DNA of 64,000 nucleotides, taken from CAJBVG01 sp943372995 (GTDB taxonomy: Bacteria; Bacteroidota; Bacteroidia; Sphingobacteriales; Sphingobacteriaceae). Both the position numbers and the translations under genes were made by a program. The notes beneath the pieces were generated by a model, which saw only the letters and a list, made by a program, of their open reading frames with translations, was not told where the DNA came from and made no database searches. Location: positions 1 to 64,000 of the forward strand of contig CALSAQ010000008.1 in NCBI GenBank assembly GCA_943372995.1, in the 5' to 3' direction. Below, piece by piece: positions 18,236 through 26,441 of the stretch (positions are counted from its first letter, which is position 1; every line of letters begins with the position of its first letter).

Positions 18236-19120
18236 TTATTTTATACTTGGTTTTACTATAGTATAGTTTTTATATTCTCCCAATCTATATCCTGTAATAT
18301 TTTCAATAGTGTGTGCAATACGATGACGAAACTTCATTTTCTTTTTAGAAGGATCGAAGGTAAATTTCCAATTCACATTTTCAATTCTTTTTTGCATTAC
18401 TCTAGGATGTTCAGCCGTAAAATGTTTTACCCCATCAACCTGAGAATAATCGAATTCAGCTACATCTTCAATGTTTTTCTTCATCCATTCATCATCATGC
18501 CAAAGCTTATTAAAATTTTTAATTTTATCTTGTTGTTTCGATGGATGTTTTACCCAACCATAATGATAAACTTCTGCATCAATTGCTACTACGTTTAGTT
18601 TTCTGCCATCAATTCTAAATCCTTGAGCATCCTTATAAGATTTTATTTCTTTGTTATTTCGAATTACTCTAATCTCATTTCGATACCATCTTTTTGATGT
18701 ACCAACAAAATCGTAAGAACCATAAAAATGTAAATATTTAAACAATAAGCCTTCAACATTATAGGAATTCAAATTGTCTTCCATCGCTTTTCTTATAATA
18801 GGAAGATATTTTTCGTGAACACATTCATCACCTTGTATGTAGAAGCACCAATCAGTATCATTAGATATTGCCTGAAAAGCTTTATCTGTTTCTAAAGCTA
18901 AAACTTTACCACCCTCTCTTAAAGAATCGTCCCAAACGGTATTAATAATTTTTATTTTATCAGATCCTATTGATTTAATTAAAGATTCAGTTTCGTCGTC
19001 AGAGTTCCCAACAGCAACAATAAATTCATCGCAAATAGGCAAAATAGAAGTTATTGCTTCAATTATGGGGTAATCATATTTGATAGCATTTCTAATAAAA
19101 CTGAATCCTGTTATTTTCAT
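18236..19120 (-). CDS. Glycosyltransferase family 2-like protein
   Basis: The 294 residues open with FSFIRNAIKYDYPIIEAITSILPICDEFIVAVGNSDDETE, a GT-A arrangement in which GNSDD replaces the usual DDGS loop. CFYIQGDECVHE occupies the place of the DxD motif, with QGDE instead of DADE. A HYGWVKHP segment follows near residue 205. This subgroup occurs in lipopolysaccharide gene clusters of several phyla. It is the first gene of the glycosyltransferase operon and is divergent from meaB. Donor and acceptor are unknown. Confidence 0.8.
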   Translation of the reverse strand: MKITGFSFIRNAIKYDYPIIEAITSILPICDEFIVAVGNSDDETESLIKSIGSDKIKIINTVWDDSLREGGKVLALETDKAFQAISNDTDWCFYIQGDECVHEKYLPIIRKAMEDNLNSYNVEGLLFKYLHFYGSYDFVGTSKRWYRNEIRVIRNNKEIKSYKDAQGFRIDGRKLNVVAIDAEVYHYGWVKHPSKQQDKIKNFNKLWHDDEWMKKNIEDVAEFDYSQVDGVKHFTAEHPRVMQKRIENVNWKFTFDPSKKKMKFRHRIAHTIENITGYRLGEYKNYTIVKPSIK

Positions 19121-19236
19121 TCTATATTATATAACGCTAAAATACTATTTCATAATCAATAGCGATAATTTTATTGAATGAAATAAAGATATGGATGAAC
19201 GATTAATTTTTATTTACTTTGGATAAAATTAATCCG

Positions 19237-20136
19237 ATGAACTGGAAAGACCTCAATAATAAGATTCAAGAAGGAGACATGAAGTCACTAGCTAGAGCTA
19301 TTACTGGTGTAGAGAACGATATTGAGGGTTATTTTGATTTTTTAAAATCACTTAACATAAATAAAAACATCCCAATTATTGGTATAACGGGTCCTCCTGG
19401 AGCGGGAAAAAGCACTTTAGTAAATGCCATATTAAGAGCCTTATCTAATGAAGGTAAAAAAATCGGAGTAATAGCAATAGACCCCACATCACCATTTCAT
19501 TACGGCTCATTGTTGGGTGACCGAATTCGCATGGTGGAGCATTTCACAAATCAAAATATATTCATCCGTTCACTAGCAACCCGAGGTTCATTAGGAGGAT
19601 TGTCGGCAAAAACTATTGAGATTACAGATGTAATGCGAGCCTTCCCGTTCGATATTTTAATTGTAGAAACAGTTGGGGTAGGTCAATCGGAAGTAGAGAT
19701 TGTAGGTTTAGCGGATACAACCATTTTGGTTTTAGTGCCAGAAGCAGGAGATGAAATTCAAGGTATTAAATCTGGTGTAATGGAAATTGCTGATATTTTT
19801 GTGGTTAATAAAGCAGATCGAGAAGGAGCTGATGTGTTTGTTAGCAACATAAAAAAAATGTTGCATGAAAGAAGTGCTGTGGAGCATGAGGCTCAAGTAG
19901 TAAAAACGATTGCATCACAACAATTCGGTATTGAAGAGTTAATGAGTGCTATTAGAAATAGTCGTTCAAAAAAATCATCTACGAAAAAAGATTTATTGAT
20001 TGCCGAAAAAGCGTATCGATTAATTCAAACTGAAAAGATGAAAAATATCAATAAAAAGGAATTGATTGATGCTTTGAGCAAAGAAATTGAAAAAGAAGAT
20101 TTCAATCTTTATCGATTCATCGAAAAATATTATTAA
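19237..20136 (+). CDS. meaB: Methylmalonyl-CoA mutase-associated GTPase MeaB (ArgK family)
   Basis: G3E-type GTPase that protects and reloads the adenosylcobalamin enzyme methylmalonyl-CoA mutase. Counting from the ATG at 19237 (299 residues), the Walker A motif is at 52-60 (GPPGAGKST), then DPTSPFHYGSLLGDRIRM, the ETVGVGQSEVE switch region and NKAD for guanine recognition. An in-frame TTG at 19219 would add six residues but sits on a near-consensus TTACTTTG promoter box, so I prefer the ATG. The mutase genes are not in the window. It is convergent with the DinB-like gene, with three bases between them. Confidence 0.93.
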   Translation: MNWKDLNNKIQEGDMKSLARAITGVENDIEGYFDFLKSLNINKNIPIIGITGPPGAGKSTLVNAILRALSNEGKKIGVIAIDPTSPFHYGSLLGDRIRMVEHFTNQNIFIRSLATRGSLGGLSAKTIEITDVMRAFPFDILIVETVGVGQSEVEIVGLADTTILVLVPEAGDEIQGIKSGVMEIADIFVVNKADREGADVFVSNIKKMLHERSAVEHEAQVVKTIASQQFGIEELMSAIRNSRSKKSSTKKDLLIAEKAYRLIQTEKMKNINKKELIDALSKEIEKEDFNLYRFIEKYY

Positions 20137-20139
20137 CCA

Positions 20140-20655
20140 TTATTTCATCATCCCTTTATTAAACTCTTCTGATTTCCCTTTAGCAATACTTAAGGTATTC
20201 CAATCTTTACCTTTAAAGTGTTTGGCAAGAAAAACGATTTGACCTACATGATAAGCATAATGAGCTATTTGTCTGTTAATCGCTTTCAAGGCTGATTGTC
20301 GTTCAGCTCGAATAAATACAGTTTTAGAAAGATCCTCTTCTTTCATGTTGTACAACAAATCGAATAATAGTTTCCAGGCATTTTCCCAAGCGATTAATAA
20401 CTGATCTTTAGAAAGATTTTTTTCGATAAATTCTTCATCTCTATTTCTATCAGGTTTTTCACCATCTGAAGTGAAAAAATCCGTAAATCTAGATTTAGCA
20501 TTTCCAATCATGTGTTGCATAATTATAGAAATAGAATTATCCTCTTCGCCAATTACTTGATGTAATTCTTCTTCAGAAAGCTGAGCAATTGCTTTATCTG
20601 CTAATCCTTTATAGGTATTAAAATTATTAATTGCGATGTTAAGGTAATCATTCAT
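20140..20655 (-). CDS. DinB-like/DUF1572 family protein
   Basis: A 171-residue, mainly helical cytoplasmic protein of the DinB/YfiT-like four-helix superfamily. Three conserved-looking histidines could form the metal site: QHMIGN near 48 and HYAYHVGQ near 132-136. RNRDEEF near 71-77 also fits DUF1572. Related proteins include thiol-dependent S-transferases and stress proteins, but no function can be assigned here. Its start overlaps the end of the RAYT transposase gene by 8 bases, so it could be transcribed from the mobile element side. Confidence 0.8.
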   Translation of the reverse strand: MNDYLNIAINNFNTYKGLADKAIAQLSEEELHQVIGEEDNSISIIMQHMIGNAKSRFTDFFTSDGEKPDRNRDEEFIEKNLSKDQLLIAWENAWKLLFDLLYNMKEEDLSKTVFIRAERQSALKAINRQIAHYAYHVGQIVFLAKHFKGKDWNTLSIAKGKSEEFNKGMMK

Positions 20656-21208
20656 AATTGCGAAATTGATATGTGTTTTCTAATTGAGTTAGGTAATCTA
20701 AATTTAGGTTAAAATCTTCAATAAAAAGCTTAGTTACTGAAGTATTACAAATATACCTAGATAAAGCCTTTATATCTACATATTCGTTAAAAGAACTAAA
20801 ATCCCAATCCTCCGGATTATCACATAGTTTAGCTTCTACTGGATTTACGTGGATATAATCGAATACACGTTTTAAGTATGCACCATTATCGTTTACACGA
20901 ATTAATTTTCTTTTGGTGTTTTGTTGAAACAAAGAACCGGTTCTACCTTCTTGTTCATTAATTCCACGAGTATAACTAGATAAAGCAATTTTCAAACCAG
21001 AAGAAAGTTCCATTGTATTATCGCCAGTAGAGAGGAGTAAATGGAAATGATTAGGCATTAAACAATACGCCAACAAGTCGCATTTTGTAGCGATGTGATC
21101 TTCAATTTTTTTAAGAAAATAATGGTAATTCTCTTTGTTAAAAAAGATTTTTTGTTTGTTTATTCCACGATTGAATACATGGTAGAAATTGTTCCCTGCG
21201 AATCCCAT
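20648..21208 (-). mobile_element. REP-associated tyrosine transposase (RAYT, Y1/IS200-like)
   Basis: A 186-residue single-strand DNA transposase of the HUH/Y1 family. The paired histidines are in YCLMPNHFHLLL near 48-59, the N-terminal YHVFNRGINKQKIF is characteristic, and the candidate catalytic tyrosine is in SSYTRGINEQ near 93, followed by GSLFQQNTKRK. RAYTs are domesticated relatives of IS200/IS605 and are associated with dispersed palindromes. Here a perfect 38-bp palindrome lies 87 bases upstream at 21295-21332, and a second copy opens the window. The frame appears intact. Its C-terminus overlaps the DinB-like gene by 8 bases. Confidence 0.9.
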
Positions 21209-21294
21209 ACACTTTTTTTAGGTAAAGATAGTGTGTTTTTGGGAGGGGAGGGGATTATAAATACAGGATTAAATAAAAACCTGCATTTATTAAG

Positions 21295-21332
21295 CTAACT
21301 GGTGGCACGACTTAAGTCGTGCCACCAGTTAG
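21295..21332. repeat. 38-bp perfect palindrome beside the RAYT gene
   Basis: A perfect inverted repeat with half-site CTAACTGGTGGCACGACTT and no loop. It sits between the RAYT start and the hutU stop codon, whose last base is 2 bases away (21335). The core TGGCACGACTTAAGTCGTGCCA also occurs at 1-22. Its position and form fit a REP-like element acted on by the neighbouring RAYT. It may also act as a terminator for hutU. Confidence 0.88.
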
Positions 21333-21334
21333 TA

Positions 21335-23011
21335 CTATTTAAGTCTTTCCCTAATATCCAACCTATGCTCCCTCGCTGTATCCAATGCAATATCATACCC
21401 TGCATCCATATGTCTTATCACTCCCATCGCTGGATCATTGTGCAATACTCTTTTAATTCGAACTTCTGCGTCCTTAGTTCCATCAGCTACAATGACCATA
21501 CCTGCATGTATTGAATAACCAATACCTACACCTCCTCCATGATGCAATGAAACCCAACTAGCTCCACCTGCTGTATTAATCAACGCATTTAATATTGGCC
21601 AATCTGCTACTGCATCAGAACCGTCTAACATTGCTTCTGTTTCTCTATTAGGTGAAGCTACAGAGCCAGTATCCAAATGATCTCTTCCGATTACGATTGG
21701 TGCTTTAACTTTTCCTTCTGCAACCAACTTGTTAAATGCTAATCCTGCTTTCTCTCTTTCTCCTTGCCCTAGCCAACATATGCGTGCCGGTAATCCTTGA
21801 AAAGCGATGCGCTCTTGCGCCATTTTTATCCAACGTGCTAACTCTTTGTTCTCTGGGAATAACTCCAAAATTAATTTATCTGTTTCATAAATATCTTGTG
21901 GGTCGCCCGATAGCGCTGCCCAACGGAACGGTCCTTTACCTTCACAAAATAATGGTCGGATGTATGCTGGTACAAACCCTGGGAAATCAAAAGCATTTTC
22001 AACACCCACCTCTTTAGCTCTTCCTCTTAAATTATTTCCATAATCGAAAGTAATCGCTCCTCGTTTTTGTAATTCCAACATCAAGCGTACATGATGAGCC
22101 ATTGTTTGATAAGATAACTTTACATATTCATCCGAATTAGTTTCTCTTAAAACTCTAGCTTCTTCTACACTTAGTCCTTGTGGGAAGTAGCCAACTAAAG
22201 GATCATGTGCTGATGTTTGGTCTGTTAATACTTCCGGAGTGATATTTCTCTCTATCATTCTCTCTAACAAATCAACTGCATTACAAACCACTCCAATTGA
22301 AAGTGCTTCTCCGTTTTGTTTAGCAAGTAGTGCTCTATCAATAGCTTCATCGATATTATGAATCATCACATCAATATAGCGTGTATCTATTCTCTTTTGA
22401 ATACGCCACTCTTCTACTTCCGCTGCTAGGCATACCCCTTCATTCATCGTTACCGCTAATGGCTGTGCACCACCCATACCTCCTAAACCTGCTGTTACCG
22501 ATATTGTTCCTTTTAACGTTCCTCCGAAATGCTTTCTAGCTACCGCTGCAAATGTTTCGAATGTACCTTGTACGATTCCTTGTGAGCCAATATATATCCA
22601 AGATCCCGCAGTCATCTGACCGTACATCATTAGGCCTTTATCTTCTAATTCATTAAAGTATTCGAAGGTAGCCCACTTAGGTACCAATTGTGAGTTAGAA
22701 ATAATAACTCTTGGTGCATCTTTATGTGTAGGCAAAATACCTACTGGTTTCCCCGACTGGATCAATAAAGTTTCATCTTCATTTAAATCCTTAAGTGCTT
22801 TTACTATTAAGTCAAAAGCTTCTGGATTACGTGCTGCTTTACCTCTTCCTCCATATACAATAAGCTCTTCTGGTCTTTCTGCAACATCTGGATCAAGGTT
22901 ATTCAACAACATTCTTAATGCGGCCTCTTGTACCCAACCCTTACAATTTAAGGTTGTGCCTGTTGGTGTTTTTGTTTTAGATAGGTCGATTGTAGCGTAT
23001 TTGGTGCTCAT
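21335..23011 (-). CDS. hutU: Urocanate hydratase
   Basis: Second step of histidine degradation: NAD-dependent hydration of urocanate to imidazolonepropionate. The 558 residues match urocanases of about 555. Characteristic segments are IVYGGRGKAARN, the glycine-rich SVTAGLGGMGGAQPLAVTMN (residues about 170-189), the DQTSAHDP region and GPFRWAALSGDP, ending in HHGGGVGIGYSIHAG. The ATG at 23009-23011 has a good promoter upstream. hutH is 3.4 kb away, separated by a TonB receptor cluster, and hutI and hutG are not in the window. Confidence 0.97.
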   Translation of the reverse strand: MSTKYATIDLSKTKTPTGTTLNCKGWVQEAALRMLLNNLDPDVAERPEELIVYGGRGKAARNPEAFDLIVKALKDLNEDETLLIQSGKPVGILPTHKDAPRVIISNSQLVPKWATFEYFNELEDKGLMMYGQMTAGSWIYIGSQGIVQGTFETFAAVARKHFGGTLKGTISVTAGLGGMGGAQPLAVTMNEGVCLAAEVEEWRIQKRIDTRYIDVMIHNIDEAIDRALLAKQNGEALSIGVVCNAVDLLERMIERNITPEVLTDQTSAHDPLVGYFPQGLSVEEARVLRETNSDEYVKLSYQTMAHHVRLMLELQKRGAITFDYGNNLRGRAKEVGVENAFDFPGFVPAYIRPLFCEGKGPFRWAALSGDPQDIYETDKLILELFPENKELARWIKMAQERIAFQGLPARICWLGQGEREKAGLAFNKLVAEGKVKAPIVIGRDHLDTGSVASPNRETEAMLDGSDAVADWPILNALINTAGGASWVSLHHGGGVGIGYSIHAGMVIVADGTKDAEVRIKRVLHNDPAMGVIRHMDAGYDIALDTAREHRLDIRERLK

Positions 23012-23037
23012 AAGGTTATTTCTTTGTAATATTCTTG

Positions 23038-23070
23038 CAAAAGTAACAAGCTTAACTGAATTCTCATCAA
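23038..23070 (-). promoter_or_regulatory. hutU promoter
   Basis: On the minus strand, TTG at 23068-23070, a 22-base spacer and TACTTTTG at 23038-23045 fit the Bacteroidota consensus. The hutU ATG is 26 bases downstream of the box. It lies back to back with the plus-strand box at 23079-23086. Confidence 0.7.
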
Positions 23071-23078
23071 TTTCTTAT

Positions 23079-23086
23079 TAACTTTG
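23079..23086 (+). promoter_or_regulatory. Probable promoter -7 box of the histidine-rich protein/TonB receptor genes
   Basis: TAACTTTG, an exact -7 consensus, ending 3 bases before the GTG start at 23090. The in-frame TTG at 23084 is part of this box. No clear -33 element is visible. Confidence 0.55.
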
Positions 23087-23089
23087 AGG

Positions 23090-23455
23090 GTGAAAAAATC
23101 AAAGATAATATATTGTTTAAGCCTGATGGTGCTGCTATGCATAACCATTGCTAGCTTACCTTTATCTTTATTACACCACCATGAGCACGAAAATAAATGT
23201 GAAGTCGCTCTTAATATCCCTACGAAATATAAAAAGGAAAAAGATTTATACCCAAAACACTACCATTCTCACGAAAAAGAGTGTTTTTTATGCTTCCAAA
23301 ATCACTTTAGCAAATCCTATTCAGAAACTAATACTTTCTCAACAATATTAGTTTCTCGTAATATTACTTTTAAGGAATGTATTCCTCAATTACTACATCC
23401 TTCTTTTATTGAGATTAATGGTCGTGGTCCTCCTGCAACACCATCTTTAAGCTAA
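23090..23455 (+). CDS. Small exported histidine-rich protein, possible metal binder
   Basis: About 121 residues with an N-terminal hydrophobic segment (IIYCLSLMVLLCITIASLPLSLL), then LLHHHEHENKC and, near 57-70, HYHSHEKECFLCFQNH. The clustered His and Cys suggest binding of zinc, copper or nickel outside the cytoplasm. It ends in NGRGPPATPS, a tail I associate with small proteins encoded next to Bacteroidota TonB receptors. I chose GTG 23090 over TTG 23084, which is inside the promoter box. The TonB receptor gene begins 40 bases downstream. No firm family assignment. Confidence 0.7.
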   Translation: MKKSKIIYCLSLMVLLCITIASLPLSLLHHHEHENKCEVALNIPTKYKKEKDLYPKHYHSHEKECFLCFQNHFSKSYSETNTFSTILVSRNITFKECIPQLLHPSFIEINGRGPPATPSLS

Positions 23456-23495
23456 ATAATAATTCGCCTTACATTCATTCTTTAAACTTATTTTG

Positions 23496-25808
23496 ATGAG
23501 AAGATTCCTCATCTTGTTGGTATTTGTATTAACCAACAACATTTTATTATTTGCTCAATCCGACTGCTCATATAACTTAAAAATTGTTGTTATTGATGAG
23601 CAGAACAGAAGCCCTTTGCCTGGAGCTATTGTTCAATTAACTACTAATAAAATTTTAAAAGAATCGAATGAAAAAGGTGAAGTGCTATTTAGTGGTCTTT
23701 GCAAATCGGAATACGATATTATGATTTCTTACCTTTCCTACCAAACGTTCACACAACATGTTATTGTAAATGAAAGTAGAGAACTCATTATTGCTATTTC
23801 TCCAAGCGTAAAAAATATTGCGAGTGTAAATATTATTTCAGAGAGAACTAGCACGCCAACCACCATGAGTAAAGTTGAACTAAAAGGAATAGATTTAGAA
23901 AAAACTCGTGGCTTATCTTTGGCCGATGCACTAAAAGAAATTCCTGGGGTTACTACATTACAAACCGGACCAACAATCAGCAAGCCAATTATACAAGGAA
24001 TGCATAGCAATAGGATATTAATTATCAATAATGGAATACGTCAAGAGGGGCAACAATGGGGTGCTGAACATGCTCCTGAAATTGATGCCTTTATTGCTAA
24101 TAAATTAACGGTAATAAAAGGTGCTGGTAGTATTAAATATGGCTCCGATGCTATTGGTGGTGTAATTCTTGTTGAACCCAATCCTCTAAGCGATTCGGTT
24201 GGAATTCATGGTGAACTAAATTTGGTGGGAATAAGCAATGGTAAACAAGGTGTAAGTTCTGGTATATTAGAAGGAAAGCTTAAAAAAATTCCTTTGAGTT
24301 GGAGAGTTCAAGGTACAATAAAAAAAGCTGGAAATATTAAAACTCCTGAATACTATTTATCGAATAGTGGTTTCGAGGAGAAGAATTTTTCTTGGTCGGC
24401 TCAATATGTATATAAGAATTTCAAAACTGAAGTGTTCTATTCGCAATTCAATACTGATATTGGTGTATTCAAAGGAGCACACATAGGTAACTTAAGCGAT
24501 TTAGAAAAAGCATTTAATTCCAATGTTCCTTTCTATACTTCTTCATTTTCGTATAAGATTGATCGTCCGAAACAACATGTAGAACATGAATTGTTTAAAT
24601 CGAAAAGCGATTATATTTTTAATGACTTATCGAAAATTACTTTGGTATTGGCCAGACAATACAATCTGAGAGATGAATATGATAAAGACTTACCCTTAAA
24701 CGATTCTTTAGCTGCCTTAAACCTGCCTGAACTACATTACGAAATAACAACCTATAGTGCTGATGTTAGTTACCAAATAAATTGGATAAATAATATGAGT
24801 AGTAGTGTTGGTATAAACACTGTTCAGCAAGTAAACACATACAATGGCAGGGCTTTCATCCCGAATTTTATAAACAACTCTTATTCGGCTTATACCATAC
24901 ATCAGTATAAAAAAAATAAATGGTTATTTGATTTCGGCATGAGATACGATTATCGATTTTTAAAAATTTATCAATGGAAATCATCTAATACTTTGTATTC
25001 TCCAGAGCGCAATTTCAATAATCTGAGTTTTAATTCTGGAATAGAATGGGATATCAACTCTTTCTTTTCATATCATATAAACATTGGTACCGCATTCCGT
25101 GCACCAAGTGTAAATGAATTATATGGTAGTGGTTTACATCATGGTGAAGGAAAGTATATTTATTCCGATGAAAATATTAAACCTGAAAAAGCAAAAGCAA
25201 TAATTACAGGTATTGATATCAAAGATTTTAAAGGCTTCACAGGTCATTTCGATTTTTATTATAAACTGATGGATGGATACATTTACTTAAAACCTGTATT
25301 CCCTGCGACACTAAGCATTAGAGGAGCTTTCCCAAGTTTTAAATATGAACAACGTGATGCCTATTTTACAGGTATTGATGCTTGGTTAAATTATGCCATT
25401 ACTGAACAGTTGAAGTCTACTCATAAATTAAATTTTGTACGTGCATACAACCAAACAGATCATCAATACTTGCCATTTATTCCTTCCGATAGAATTGAAA
25501 ATGGGTTGAAATATGAATTTAAAGATTCTAAACATTTCAAAGAAAGTAGCGCTGATATTCATATATTATATGTAGCTAAACAATCGAGGGTGGAGCCTAA
25601 TTCCGATTATAAAGTTGCTCCAGATGCGTATTTTCTTGTTAATGCTGATGCAGGCACCAGTATACATATAGGAAAACAACATTACGAAATTGGAGTAAGT
25701 ATCAACAATTTATTAAACAACAAGTATCGTGAGTATATGAATGCCTTTCGTTATTTTACTGATGAACCTGGCAGATCATATGTCTTACGTTTAAAGTATC
25801 ATTTTTAA
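23496..25808 (+). CDS. TonB-dependent outer-membrane receptor
   Basis: A 770-residue outer-membrane transporter. A signal peptide ends near LLFAQ (about residue 20). A carboxypeptidase-regulatory-like beta domain follows (about 25-105; LPGAIVQLTTN, GEVLFSGLCKSEYDI), then the plug (LADALKEIPGVTTLQTGPTISKPIIQGMHSNRILIINNGIRQEGQQW, about 145-190, and VIKGAGSIKYGSDAIGGVI), and a 22-strand-type barrel ending in the aromatic terminus YVLRLKYHF. The ATG at 23496 is preferred over the adjacent TTG at 23493. The histidine-rich neighbour suggests metal ions or a metal complex as substrate, which is inference. Confidence 0.93.
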   Translation: MRRFLILLVFVLTNNILLFAQSDCSYNLKIVVIDEQNRSPLPGAIVQLTTNKILKESNEKGEVLFSGLCKSEYDIMISYLSYQTFTQHVIVNESRELIIAISPSVKNIASVNIISERTSTPTTMSKVELKGIDLEKTRGLSLADALKEIPGVTTLQTGPTISKPIIQGMHSNRILIINNGIRQEGQQWGAEHAPEIDAFIANKLTVIKGAGSIKYGSDAIGGVILVEPNPLSDSVGIHGELNLVGISNGKQGVSSGILEGKLKKIPLSWRVQGTIKKAGNIKTPEYYLSNSGFEEKNFSWSAQYVYKNFKTEVFYSQFNTDIGVFKGAHIGNLSDLEKAFNSNVPFYTSSFSYKIDRPKQHVEHELFKSKSDYIFNDLSKITLVLARQYNLRDEYDKDLPLNDSLAALNLPELHYEITTYSADVSYQINWINNMSSSVGINTVQQVNTYNGRAFIPNFINNSYSAYTIHQYKKNKWLFDFGMRYDYRFLKIYQWKSSNTLYSPERNFNNLSFNSGIEWDINSFFSYHINIGTAFRAPSVNELYGSGLHHGEGKYIYSDENIKPEKAKAIITGIDIKDFKGFTGHFDFYYKLMDGYIYLKPVFPATLSIRGAFPSFKYEQRDAYFTGIDAWLNYAITEQLKSTHKLNFVRAYNQTDHQYLPFIPSDRIENGLKYEFKDSKHFKESSADIHILYVAKQSRVEPNSDYKVAPDAYFLVNADAGTSIHIGKQHYEIGVSINNLLNNKYREYMNAFRYFTDEPGRSYVLRLKYHF

Positions 25809-25820
25809 AAAAACAACATT

Positions 25821-26381
25821 ATGAAATTATTAAAACAAATAAGCCTATTTAGTATTATCGCTCTTAGTATTACTGCATGTAAAAAAGACGATAGTGATGT
25901 TACTAAACCTACAGATATTAATGAAGGCGAACTCATCACCACCCTTCAATTTAATATTATCGATACTGATAGTCCTTTCACAACACATGTTTTTGAATAC
26001 AAAGATGTAGATGGAATTGGAGGAAATAATCCTTTGATAGATACCATCAAATTAAAAAACAATAAAATTTATTCTGTAGAAATCCTTTTGCTCGATGAAA
26101 GTAAAAATCCTATAGATACAATTTCTAATGAAGTACTTGAAGAATCTAAAGATCATTTATTTATTTTCGAACCTGCTTCACCTATTATGTCTGTAACCAT
26201 AAATGATTTCGATGATAATAATCCACCATTACCTCTGGGATTATTAAGCTCTTGGGCTACAACTAATACAGGAAACAGTAGCATTAAAGTAACGCTCAAA
26301 CATCAGCCAGGTATAAAAAATGGCGATCCTACAAGAGGTGAAACTGATATAGAAGTTGTACTACCTGTTGTAATTGACTAA
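25821..26381 (+). CDS. Lipoprotein of the TonB receptor locus
   Basis: A 186-residue lipoprotein with lipobox ALSITAC (Cys20) followed by KKDD. The body looks like a beta sandwich: TLQFNIIDTDSPFTTHVFEYKDVDGIGGNNP near 45-75, and a C-terminal HQPGIKNGDPTRGETDIEVVLPVVI. I recall similar HQP...GETDIE-type proteins beside TonB receptors in other Bacteroidota, but no function is established. It starts 12 bases after the receptor stop and is probably cotranscribed. A surface or periplasmic ligand-capture role is plausible. Confidence 0.75.
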   Translation: MKLLKQISLFSIIALSITACKKDDSDVTKPTDINEGELITTLQFNIIDTDSPFTTHVFEYKDVDGIGGNNPLIDTIKLKNNKIYSVEILLLDESKNPIDTISNEVLEESKDHLFIFEPASPIMSVTINDFDDNNPPLPLGLLSSWATTNTGNSSIKVTLKHQPGIKNGDPTRGETDIEVVLPVVID

Positions 26382-26384
26382 TTG

Positions 26385-26441
26385 GTAGCTTGTAACTGGT
26401 AACTCGTAGTTGGTATACTACTACGAGTTACGAATTACGAG
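26385..26441. repeat. Inverted 7-base repeat array between the lipoprotein gene and hutH
   Basis: Reading rightwards the heptamers are GGTAGCT, TGTAACT, GGTAACT, CGTAGTT, GGTATAC. Reading the right side on the minus strand they are TCGTAAT, TCGTAAC, TCGTAGT. Arms 26399-26409 and 26421-26431 pair perfectly over 11 bases. The hairpin may terminate both convergent genes. It also contains the hutH stop codon and encodes the last residues of HutH. Confidence 0.75.
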
